From assembly GCA_020444425.1 (NCBI GenBank), contig JAHLLB010000003.1, forward strand, positions 105,126 through 169,125: a stretch of 64,000 nucleotides of DNA. The letters run 5' to 3'. The translations under genes were made by a program, and so were the position numbers. Below the pieces are notes generated by a model. The model was given only the letters and a program-made list of their open reading frames with translations, was not told the origin of the DNA and did no database searches. This DNA comes from a bacterium (GTDB taxonomy: Bacteria > Electryoneota > Electryoneia > Electryoneales > Electryoneaceae). Shown in pieces: positions 40,179-48,196 of this stretch. Position 1 is the stretch's first letter. The number at the start of each line of letters is the position of its first letter.

Positions 40179-41702
40179 ATGAAAACGACGATCCTGCGGG
40201 AGCGCAGGGGCAGTGTGTTGTTGTACGCTGTCGCCCTGATGCTGGTCCTCGTGGTAACGGCCGGTGCATTCATGAAATGGGCGGCCGACGAAGCGTACCA
40301 GGCCCGGTACGACCTCGCACGTTCTCAGGCTCACTACATCGCCCAGAAGGGCGCCATTGAGCAGGGGATGGCGTATCTCCGTTCGCAGAAGATTTACCAG
40401 ATTGATCGCCCCGACACAAAACTCCCCGACGGCGGGGATGGGACCTACGGCGAATTCAAAGGTCATTACGAAGACGCCTGGGTCTACCAGCAGCAGGACC
40501 TTTACGGACTCAGCGACAACGAATTTATCAAGACGGGCGCGTGGGACGCGACCGCAGTCGGCGTCGTTGAATTCGAAGCTCCGAACGGCGAACTGAAGAA
40601 GGTGCGCAGCGAATACACGTTGCGTTCTCAGATGCGCACGTTCGCGAACTTCATGTACCTCTCCGACATTGAAACCGCCCTTCCGCCAGACAGTTCCGGT
40701 GACGAAGTCATCTGGTTCTGGGACGAAGATGAGCTGTTTGGCCGGGTTCATTCCAACGATTTCATCGGCATCAGCGGTTCGCCGATTTTCCATGGACCGG
40801 TCAGCACGTCGAAAGACCACTATCTCGTCGGTCCGGGTGGCGATAATCCAATCTTTGATTATCCCCCTCAGTACGATGTGCCGGAAATCCATTTCCCGGA
40901 AACTGCCATCGACATCCGTGAGGGTGCGGCGATGCAGGGGCACATGTTCACCTCCGGTGACCTCGAAATGCGGTACAAGCTGGTTGGTGATGGGGCCTGG
41001 GGCCTGCAGCAATGGCCGCGTGGCGAGGGTGTTGAACCGCCGCCGGACACTCCGATCACACCGATCCAGTACTCGTTGAATACGATTATTTTCGTTGACG
41101 GTGATCTCTACATCTCCGGTCCTCAGGTTGCTCAGCGCAGCACGGTTGCCTGTTCCGGCAACATGTACATCACTGATAACATCCTGTACGAGGGTCTTTC
41201 GACGAGCAATATGGACCCCGACCCGGACTCCGAACACATTCTCGGCCTGGTCAGCGAAGGCAACATTGTTATTCGCAACACGTATGAAAATGGCCGTGAA
41301 AACGGTGGCAATGACAACCCGAACGCTCCGCATGAATCCGCCCACGTGATTATCACGGCGGGTATGGTCGCGCTTGGCGAAAGCTTCACGTTTGAGCATC
41401 AGAACGATGTGGACGGCAATGGAGATCCGCAGGAAGCGCCGTGGGATCATGGAACGTATCGTTTCTGCACACCGCAGGATGAGCGTGGTATCATCTTTAT
41501 TCGTGGTGCGATTGCTCAGAAGCGCCGCGGGTACGTGCACCGGTCGAATTGCAATGGCACGGGTTATGGGAAGAATTACGATTATGATTTCCGTCTGCAG
41601 CAGAATCCACCTCCGTTGTATCTGGCCGCTCAGGATGAAGATGGCAATATTTTCTTTGAAGTGATCAGCAGTTGGGCGGACAATCCGGACAAGCAACCGT
41701 GA
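40179..41702 (+). CDS. PilX/GspK-like minor pilin with DUF4900-like domain, copy 2
   Basis: The 507-residue paralog of the preceding gene has the same stem (GSVLLYAVALMLVLVVTAGA, no Glu5), differing at only about four positions in residues 11-64. The body has matching blocks (MYLSDIETALPPDSSGD, GRVHSNDFIGISGSP, GGNDNPNAPHESAHV, QEAPWDHG, RGYVHRSNC). The regions that differ most lie in the middle (about 220-330 in both) and probably form exposed loops. GGAGG lies 6 bases before the ATG. Tandem arrangement shows a gene duplication. Confidence 0.75.
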   Translation: MKTTILRERRGSVLLYAVALMLVLVVTAGAFMKWAADEAYQARYDLARSQAHYIAQKGAIEQGMAYLRSQKIYQIDRPDTKLPDGGDGTYGEFKGHYEDAWVYQQQDLYGLSDNEFIKTGAWDATAVGVVEFEAPNGELKKVRSEYTLRSQMRTFANFMYLSDIETALPPDSSGDEVIWFWDEDELFGRVHSNDFIGISGSPIFHGPVSTSKDHYLVGPGGDNPIFDYPPQYDVPEIHFPETAIDIREGAAMQGHMFTSGDLEMRYKLVGDGAWGLQQWPRGEGVEPPPDTPITPIQYSLNTIIFVDGDLYISGPQVAQRSTVACSGNMYITDNILYEGLSTSNMDPDPDSEHILGLVSEGNIVIRNTYENGRENGGNDNPNAPHESAHVIITAGMVALGESFTFEHQNDVDGNGDPQEAPWDHGTYRFCTPQDERGIIFIRGAIAQKRRGYVHRSNCNGTGYGKNYDYDFRLQQNPPPLYLAAQDEDGNIFFEVISSWADNPDKQP

Positions 41703-41714
41703 CGTTTGGCGGGG

Positions 41715-41733
41715 CGGGGAGATCTCCCGTTTT
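41715..41733 (+). other. Hairpin before pilM
   Basis: A palindrome centred on AGATCT (arms CGGGAGA/TCTCCCG, with an extra G) is followed by TTTTG. It is a weak terminator or attenuator 12 bases after the second DUF4900-like gene, and may lower expression of the pilMNOPQ block relative to the pilins. Confidence 0.45.
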
Positions 41734-41805
41734 GCCTCAAGCGTTCTCGGTCTTACTTTGATTTGATGTACTCGTTGTTTCGATCACGCTAGCACGGGAA
41801 GGAAC

Positions 41806-42867
41806 ATGGCCTTCGGCAAGAAAGTACGTGTGGGGCTCGACATCGGCTACCACTCGGTGAAGGCAGTGGTGCTGGAAGTATCCGGCCACCGCTATCGTGT
41901 GCTGCATCGTGGCGTTCGTCCTTTATGGAACGACTCGGCGCCGTACAACCCGGATGGACCGAAGCGGAGCCAGATCGGCCCGGTGATTGTGGACTTGTTC
42001 CGCTCCTTCAAGCTGTCGCCCCGTAAGCTGAAGGATCTTCGTTCCCTGGTGGATAATCCCCAGGTCGCGGCGAAGGAGATCACGGCGATCCCGCTGGAAG
42101 AGAAGGAAATGGCGTCCGCCATGCTGTTGGAAGCGCGCAAGCACATTCCGCTGGATGGCAGTGAGACGCAGATCGACTACCAGATTCTCGGCGATCACCC
42201 GGAGGAGGCGGACAAGGTTCGCGTTCTGATCGTTGCGTCTTCGAAGAAGGCGTTCGAGAATCATCTTTCGCTGCTCAGCGAAGTCGACATTCGTCCGGCA
42301 GTTGTGGATGTGGAACCGTTGGCAGTCGCCAATAGTTACCTCGCATTCAACGAACTTCCGGATGAAGGCCTGGTTGTCTTGCTCGATGTGGGCTGCCGCA
42401 AGACATCGATTACGCTGCTGGGGCGGAAAGACCGTTTCTTCACGCGTGAAGTGAACGTTGGTGGTGCCTCGTTTACGAGTGATCTGATCAACGGTTACGG
42501 GCTGCGGTTCGAGGAAGCTGAACGCATCAAGGCCGCAGAGGGCCTGACTCCGAACCTGGAGCGTAAGGCGTCCGGCGAAGGTGAACTTCGGCTTGCGAGC
42601 AAGAACGTTCTTGATCGTTTCGGTGATGAGATTAACCGCACCTTGCGCTATTACGTGAAGGAAACGGGCCAGAGCTTCTTCAGCAAGTTCGTTCTGGTTG
42701 GTGGTGGCGCTGGGTTGGCGGAACTTCCGGACTATCTGCAGAAGAAGTTCCGTGCCGACGTCGAGACGTACGATCCGTTCGCTCAGATGGAAGTGGTCAG
42801 CGGCAATGGTGGCGGTCATCCGGCACAATACGCGGCCGCTGTGGGCCTTGCGATTCGGGAGCTCTGA
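41806..42867 (+). CDS. pilM: Type IV pilus assembly protein PilM
   Basis: The 353-residue actin/FtsA-like protein works in the cytoplasm as the ring that binds the N-terminus of PilN. Phosphate-binding and adenosine motifs are visible: VRVGLDIGYHSVKAVVLE, VLLDVGCRKTSITLL and LVGGGAGLAELPDYLQ. The order pilM-N-O-P-Q with gaps of 3-10 bp (except before pilQ) is standard. GGAAGG precedes the ATG. Confidence 0.94.
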   Translation: MAFGKKVRVGLDIGYHSVKAVVLEVSGHRYRVLHRGVRPLWNDSAPYNPDGPKRSQIGPVIVDLFRSFKLSPRKLKDLRSLVDNPQVAAKEITAIPLEEKEMASAMLLEARKHIPLDGSETQIDYQILGDHPEEADKVRVLIVASSKKAFENHLSLLSEVDIRPAVVDVEPLAVANSYLAFNELPDEGLVVLLDVGCRKTSITLLGRKDRFFTREVNVGGASFTSDLINGYGLRFEEAERIKAAEGLTPNLERKASGEGELRLASKNVLDRFGDEINRTLRYYVKETGQSFFSKFVLVGGGAGLAELPDYLQKKFRADVETYDPFAQMEVVSGNGGGHPAQYAAAVGLAIREL

Positions 42868-42870
42868 ACC

Positions 42871-43521
42871 ATGGTGAAGCAGTTTCGCATCAACCTGAAC
42901 CGTCAGGAAGGGTATGCACAGCGCCTCGAAAGGAAGCGGCGTGTGCGTGAGCGGATTACGCTTACCATCATCACCCTTCTTGTACTGGTTACTGTCGGTC
43001 TCACGTACACCGCTGATCAGGAAATGCGGGATATCGTGGACGTGAAGGAAGGTCAGCTGGAATCGATTGTGACGAAGATTGACTCGTTGCAGAAGGCTGG
43101 TCAGAATGTCAGCAAGCAGGACGTGCTCGCATTGGCGCGTCTTGATGCTGAACGAGTGCTGTGGACGAAGAAGTTTGCTGCGATGGCGGACCTGATGCCC
43201 GATGACATGGCCATCACGAAGCTGCAGTTTGACCGCGGCGTTTTCGAGATCATGGCGATTACAACGATCAACCAGGGTGAGAAGGAGTTTGACAAGGTCA
43301 AGCTTCTGATGGACCGGTTGCAGGCGACCCCTCGCTTCATGGAAGACTTCCGTGACATCAAGTTCAAGCATTCAGAACGTGATGATGAGGACGGCCAGGA
43401 GTTGTTGCATTTTGCGATTACCTGCCGTTTGGGTTCCGCAGGCACGGTTCGCGCCAGCCGCGCGGTTGGGGCCAGTGGTGATTCCCGCGCTGAGCGGTTA
43501 GCAGAACAGTTGGGGGGTTGA
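42871..43521 (+). CDS. pilN: Type IV pilus inner-membrane protein PilN
   Basis: The 216-residue protein has the short cytoplasmic N-terminus FRINLNRQEG (the consensus INLLP-type motif that binds PilM), one membrane helix (about 29-46), a coiled coil and a periplasmic ferredoxin-like domain. It starts 3 bases after pilM. The C-terminus has an extra Ala/Ser/Arg-rich tail of about 25 residues. It pairs with PilO to form the alignment complex. Confidence 0.88.
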   Translation: MVKQFRINLNRQEGYAQRLERKRRVRERITLTIITLLVLVTVGLTYTADQEMRDIVDVKEGQLESIVTKIDSLQKAGQNVSKQDVLALARLDAERVLWTKKFAAMADLMPDDMAITKLQFDRGVFEIMAITTINQGEKEFDKVKLLMDRLQATPRFMEDFRDIKFKHSERDDEDGQELLHFAITCRLGSAGTVRASRAVGASGDSRAERLAEQLGG

Positions 43522-43524
43522 TCG

Positions 43525-44082
43525 GTGAAAAAGATAATCTACCTGTTGCTTCTGCTGGCGGTAGCCGGTGGTGGGCTGTTGTACTACTACCGGATCGAGT
43601 ATCCGAAAATGCCGGATAAGATCGAAGACCTTAACCGCCGCATTGAAGCTCGTAACGAGAAGCTGATTTCCGCGGAAATCATCGCGTCTGAGTTGGATCT
43701 GGTTGCGAACCTGATTGACCGCAACCTCGCGATCAGCCGTGAAGACAGTCTCGCGCAAGGCGCCAGCCTTACGTTCCTCGAGTACATGACGGGCCTGATT
43801 CAGAACCACAACATCACGCTTGTGTCGCTGGAACCGGATCGCCGGGCGGCGTCGCGTCATGATTACGTGCGTACATCCTACGATGTGGTTGTGGAATGCA
43901 CGTACCTCGAGTTCGGTGAATTGCTCAACGACATTGAGAAATCCGACCGTTTGATCACGATCGAAGAGTTTGAGATGGACAACCAGATCAACAACATCGG
44001 TCGTCGCAGCAAGCGGAGCTGGGATTCTCACCCGTTTGAGTTTACCGTAAGCACGCTCACCTTGATCAAGCATTCGTCGTGA
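43525..44082 (+). CDS. pilO: Type IV pilus inner-membrane protein PilO
   Basis: The 185-residue protein has a membrane helix near the N-terminus (about 3-20), a coiled-coil helix (DKIEDLNRRIEARNEKLISA) and a periplasmic ferredoxin-like domain, the plan of PilO. The start is GTG 43525, 3 bases after pilN. Sequence conservation in PilO is low, so topology and order carry the call. Confidence 0.85.
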   Translation: MKKIIYLLLLLAVAGGGLLYYYRIEYPKMPDKIEDLNRRIEARNEKLISAEIIASELDLVANLIDRNLAISREDSLAQGASLTFLEYMTGLIQNHNITLVSLEPDRRAASRHDYVRTSYDVVVECTYLEFGELLNDIEKSDRLITIEEFEMDNQINNIGRRSKRSWDSHPFEFTVSTLTLIKHSS

Positions 44083-44092
44083 GGGAAGAAAC

Positions 44093-44809
44093 GTGAATCG
44101 TCAGCGAATTGATACAGTTGCAAGTCTGCTTCTTCTCGTGATCGTGGTGGTGTGTGTCGTCGGAATTGGACGCTACTACATGGTAACGCGTGAGATTGAG
44201 CAGATCGAGGCAGAAGATGCCCGCCGCGTGATCGGTTCGGACAAGGTGTTGCTTGAAACGGTGCAGAACCTGGAAAACACCTTGGCGGATCGAATCGCCT
44301 ACCAGTTTGTCAGTGACGAGGATCCACTGGATCTGACAAAGGTGATCACCAGCCTGGATTTCCTGCGCAAGCTTGGCGCGGACAAGAAGGATCCGGATGC
44401 GACGGTGATGCGGCTCGCGGCAACGGTTGTCGGGGATGATGGCAGCGCTGCGGCGGTGATCCGTTACCTCGGAACCGGCCATATTCTGCGTGTTGGTGAT
44501 GTCCTCGAGGGTTGGGAAGTCAAGAGCATCACGAAGGAAGAAGTGAAGCTCGCCCGCGGTGGCCAGACACGTTCTCTGGTGAACCGTCCGATCCGTGAGA
44601 CGCTGCAGGCAGCGTCGGGCACGATTCTCAGTGTCCGTCCGATGTCGGAAGACGCGTGGCAATCGGTGTACACCGACCACGGGTATCCCGGCGACTTGAA
44701 TCCGTCTGCGGAAGAAGAAGCTGAGGACATGACGGAAGAAGCTCCGGCGGAAGCGATGCCGGACTCGACCGACGCACCGGCGGACACCACTCAGGGTGGA
44801 AACCGGTAA
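44093..44809 (+). CDS. PilP/GspC-like pilus assembly protein
   Basis: The 238-residue protein has an N-terminal membrane helix (about 9-28) rather than the lipobox of classical PilP. It then has a coiled segment and a GspC/PilP-type homology region (AAVIRYLGTGHILRVGDVLE, then VKSITKEEVKLARGG) with the typical small beta-barrel pattern. The tail is Glu/Ala/Asp-rich. A GTG start follows GAGGGAAG. Between pilO and pilQ it should dock PilN/PilO to the secretin. The GspC-like anchor is a variation on the pilus type. Confidence 0.8.
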   Translation: MNRQRIDTVASLLLLVIVVVCVVGIGRYYMVTREIEQIEAEDARRVIGSDKVLLETVQNLENTLADRIAYQFVSDEDPLDLTKVITSLDFLRKLGADKKDPDATVMRLAATVVGDDGSAAAVIRYLGTGHILRVGDVLEGWEVKSITKEEVKLARGGQTRSLVNRPIRETLQAASGTILSVRPMSEDAWQSVYTDHGYPGDLNPSAEEEAEDMTEEAPAEAMPDSTDAPADTTQGGNR

Positions 44810-44928
44810 GAGTAATTGTACCCGATGATTACGTTGGTGCAAGGGGCATCTTGAATGGGTCATGCACCGGCGTCCAGGGATAAAAAGAACTGAGTGCACA
44901 GTAGCTGATCCCCAGGGAGAAAACGTTC

Positions 44929-46323
44929 ATGCGTTGCAAGGCCATCACCGTGCTGTTGGCGGCACTGTTTGCCTTCACCACGGTCGCGACCGGTGTTTAT
45001 GCCGGTACTGAGAACGATGCGATTAGCAGCGATCGTTCTGCGATGTTGAGCAAGACGGTTACGATTGATGCCGATGATGCCAGTCTTCCGACGGTGTTGT
45101 CGATTCTCGCAGCCGAGAGCGGTTACAACATCGTGACCGGTCCTGGAGTGAACCAGCAGGAACGGATTACGGTTCACTTGAGAAATACCCCGATTGAAGA
45201 AGCGATGAACCTTGTGGTTCGCGCTGCCGGGCTTTCCTACGAAGTGGTGGGGAACAGCTTCCTGGTCGCCGAACAGCGCAAGCTTCGCGAAGAAGTCGGT
45301 TTGACCAGTTACGTGGTCAATCTGCAGTATGCGAACGCGGAAGAGATCGCGGACATGCTGCAGGACTTCAACGCGTCGATCCAGATTGACAAGAGCGGCA
45401 ACAAGATCCTCTTGATCACCAGCCCGAAGGTGATCAATGAGATCCGTTCCGTCATCGCGGCCGTTGACCGTCCGGCGCTGCAGATCATGCTTGAAGCGCG
45501 CCTGATCGAGGTTGCGGTTGAAGACGAAGAGAAATACGGCATCAACTGGAACAAGCTGACCCCGTTCGAAACGATTGTGTACGAAGGCGGGGATGTGCCG
45601 AACTCATCGCGTTCCGGCGAAGTTCCGCAGCAGGTTCCGTATGTGCCGATTGACGATCTGAACACCTTCGGCCAGTTTGGTTACCAGGAGCCGATGTTCG
45701 AGTTGACCATCGACTACCTGTTGAAGAACAACCTGGCGGAAGTGTTGGCGAACAGCCAGATCGCGACGATGAACAACAAGCCGGCGCAGATCAACGTCGT
45801 CGACCGCATTCCGTTCATCCTGTCGTCTGGCGGCCTCGGTGGCCAGGTTCGTACGCAGATTGAGGAAGTCGGGATCAAGCTGGACATCGTTCCGACCGTG
45901 AACACGGATGGGTACATCACCACCCAGATCACGCCGGAAGTGTCCAACGTCTTCCAGTTGATCGGTCCGGACCAGAACATTCCGTGGGTTGTCAGCCGTC
46001 GCGCGACGACGACGATCCGTGTGAAGGACGGCCAGTCGATCGTGATCGCGGGTCTGCTTGGTGTGAACCGCAAGAACACGATCTACAAGGTTCCGTTCCT
46101 CGGCGACATTCCTTTCGTCGGTGGCCTGTTCCGTCACAAGTCGATGCAGGTCAAGAAGACGGACCTGATCATCGAGATTACGCCGCACATCATCAAGGAT
46201 GGTATGTCGGCGATCGAGAAGAGCCCGCTGGTGCGTGAGGCGGAACGTCATTCTCTGCAGCAGACGGAATTCGAGCGGGCGGCTGAGGAGAACCTCAAGA
46301 AGTATGAGGACGTGGAAGAGTAG
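44929..46323 (+). CDS. pilQ: Type IV pilus secretin PilQ (short form)
   Basis: The 464-residue outer-membrane secretin has a signal peptide (to about Ala25), an N0/STN domain (about 42-115: VTIDADDASLPTVLSIL) and a secretin N1 domain (TSYVVNLQYANAEEIADMLQ). The C-terminal secretin domain carries VLANSQIATMNNKPAQI, VVDRIPF and the signature VKDGQSIVIAGLLGVN, then VPFLGDIPFVGGLFR. The AMIN domains of larger PilQ proteins are missing. A charged C-terminal tail of about 30 residues follows. The 119-bp spacer upstream holds a GGTGCA/TGCACC inverted repeat. Confidence 0.93.
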   Translation: MRCKAITVLLAALFAFTTVATGVYAGTENDAISSDRSAMLSKTVTIDADDASLPTVLSILAAESGYNIVTGPGVNQQERITVHLRNTPIEEAMNLVVRAAGLSYEVVGNSFLVAEQRKLREEVGLTSYVVNLQYANAEEIADMLQDFNASIQIDKSGNKILLITSPKVINEIRSVIAAVDRPALQIMLEARLIEVAVEDEEKYGINWNKLTPFETIVYEGGDVPNSSRSGEVPQQVPYVPIDDLNTFGQFGYQEPMFELTIDYLLKNNLAEVLANSQIATMNNKPAQINVVDRIPFILSSGGLGGQVRTQIEEVGIKLDIVPTVNTDGYITTQITPEVSNVFQLIGPDQNIPWVVSRRATTTIRVKDGQSIVIAGLLGVNRKNTIYKVPFLGDIPFVGGLFRHKSMQVKKTDLIIEITPHIIKDGMSAIEKSPLVREAERHSLQQTEFERAAEENLKKYEDVEE

Positions 46324-46369
46324 TCTCGTTGCCGGTAGCGGATTGACAGATGGAAAAAGGGACTCCCTG

Positions 46370-48052
46370 ATGGAATCCGTATCTGGCGGCAGGCGTTTCA
46401 TTCAGCTATTGGTTCTTTGCACAGCGATCCTTTGTTACGCTGGAACAACGCAGGCCCAACGTTCTCAGCAGTCGACGTCCGAACGGCCGTTGACCTTCGA
46501 AGAGCGGGTCAGCAAAACCAGGAACAACGTTCTCGGGGTGATCGATCAGAACACCCGCGCGTCAACGCCGCAGTCGGCGTCGATGGCGCAGGACGCACCG
46601 ATCGATCCGGACACGTATGTGCTCGGTCCCGGTGATGTTCTCGGCATCAACCTGTACGGCGGTGTGGGCATGTTCTATACCGCGACGGTGACGCCGGAGG
46701 GAACGTTGATCGTGCCGCAGCTGCCGATGATCGACATCAATGGATTGACTTTGACCGCGGCACGGGACACGATCACCACTCGTTGGAGTGGCGAACTGGA
46801 CAACATTCCACTGGAAGTGTCTCTGCTGCAGATGCGGCAGATGCGGGTTTCGGTTGGTGGCGCGGTGAATGTGCCGGGGCAGTATGTGGTAACCCCGGCG
46901 GATCGTGCGCTGACCGTGATCAGCCTGGCCGGTGGTGCTGCTGACAACGCCAGTGAACGGCGTGCCACCTTGATCCATTCGGATGGCAGCCGTGAAAACG
47001 TTGACCGCTTGCGCTTCCTGCGTTTTGGCGCGAAAGATGCGAACCCGTTATTGACCGCAGGTGACCATCTTGTGGTTGAGCCGGTCGTCAAGGTCGACGA
47101 GACCGCATTCATCGAGGTTGGCGGCGGGGTCAGCATTCCCGGTACCTATGAATGGGTGCGGGGTGACCGTGCTATTCACGCAATCGAGTTGGGCGGTGGA
47201 ATTCGTGAATCGGCGGATGTCGATTCCGTGCTGATCACCCATTTCGTGGACGGTCAGCCGAACACCCGGGCGTACACGTACGGCCAGGTAGAGGCAAGCG
47301 GCGGTCCGGAGCTGAACCCGGGCGATCTGGTGTACGTCCAACTGGCTGCAACCTGGCAACCTTCACGTGCTACTGTGCTGGTGAAGGGGGAGGTAAAACG
47401 GCCGGGCCGGTATCCGATCGTGGACGGTGAGACGACGTTACTTCAGATCATCGACCAGGCGGGTGGGTTTACGGAACGTGCGTCGTTACGTGGATCACGC
47501 GTCTGGCGTTTGCAGAACGACGATTTCGCGTTGTCCCGTGAGGTGGAACGGTTGGACACGATGGATGTGTCGGTGTTAAGCCGGTCCGAACTGTATCTTC
47601 TGCGGGATTTCAAGCGGTTGTTGAACCGGGATTTCGTGCCGCTGGATTTCGTCGCGCTATTTGAAGGCGACAAGAAGGATCGTGAACAGAACAACATCGT
47701 ACTGTACGATAGCCTGGTGGTGAACGTTCCGCGTCAAGTGCATTATGTGCTTGTGCTGGGACAGGTTGAAGCACCGGGATATTACCAATACAAGCCGGGA
47801 TGGGATTACAAGGAATACATCGAAGGTGCTGGCGGGTATTTGAAGGAGGGAGACGAGAGGAACACGCGTCATCTTCCTTATGAAAGTTCGCAGTTCATGC
47901 TTGCCCGCAACGACAGCGATGTAAATTCCGGTGATGTTCTTTATGTGCCTGAGAAGTACATCCCACCGTTCTGGACGACGTTCCGGGACTACTTCTCGGT
48001 GTTCCTGCAAGCTGCGACTCTTGCGATTCTGATTTACGCGAACACGCAGTAG
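46370..48052 (+). CDS. Polysaccharide export protein with four SLBB domains
   Basis: The 560-residue protein has a signal peptide (to about Ala29) and a polysaccharide-export domain starting DTYVLGPGDVLGINLYG (about 82-160). Four SLBB repeats follow at about 158-190, 247-280, 335-367 and 459-490, each with the pattern V-x-G-x-V-x-x-P-G-x-Y. A C-terminal hydrophobic helix (about 543-557) could span the outer membrane as in Wza. No lipobox is seen. Wza-type proteins export capsule or exopolysaccharide. I chose ATG 46370 with AAAGGGA upstream. Its place between pilQ and pilB on the same strand, without the usual Wzc or glycosyltransferases, is unusual. Confidence 0.85.
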   Translation: MESVSGGRRFIQLLVLCTAILCYAGTTQAQRSQQSTSERPLTFEERVSKTRNNVLGVIDQNTRASTPQSASMAQDAPIDPDTYVLGPGDVLGINLYGGVGMFYTATVTPEGTLIVPQLPMIDINGLTLTAARDTITTRWSGELDNIPLEVSLLQMRQMRVSVGGAVNVPGQYVVTPADRALTVISLAGGAADNASERRATLIHSDGSRENVDRLRFLRFGAKDANPLLTAGDHLVVEPVVKVDETAFIEVGGGVSIPGTYEWVRGDRAIHAIELGGGIRESADVDSVLITHFVDGQPNTRAYTYGQVEASGGPELNPGDLVYVQLAATWQPSRATVLVKGEVKRPGRYPIVDGETTLLQIIDQAGGFTERASLRGSRVWRLQNDDFALSREVERLDTMDVSVLSRSELYLLRDFKRLLNRDFVPLDFVALFEGDKKDREQNNIVLYDSLVVNVPRQVHYVLVLGQVEAPGYYQYKPGWDYKEYIEGAGGYLKEGDERNTRHLPYESSQFMLARNDSDVNSGDVLYVPEKYIPPFWTTFRDYFSVFLQAATLAILIYANTQ

Positions 48053-48196
48053 CACAGGGCAGCCAAACAAACGACTGGTTCTTTTGCACCAATTCTGGTC
48101 CTTCGGGGCGGGGCTGGGCGAAGCGGACCAATGACCTTGAAATGACGAGGTTCGCTGAGAGCGGCGACTGGGCCGCTGAACGCAGGAGGTGGATAG

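Noticed and set aside
38433..41696. A 1087-codon open frame on the minus strand across both DUF4900-like genes
   Set aside because: Same cause as above; the sense-strand genes have ribosome-binding sites, conserved motifs and mutual similarity, the antisense frame has none.
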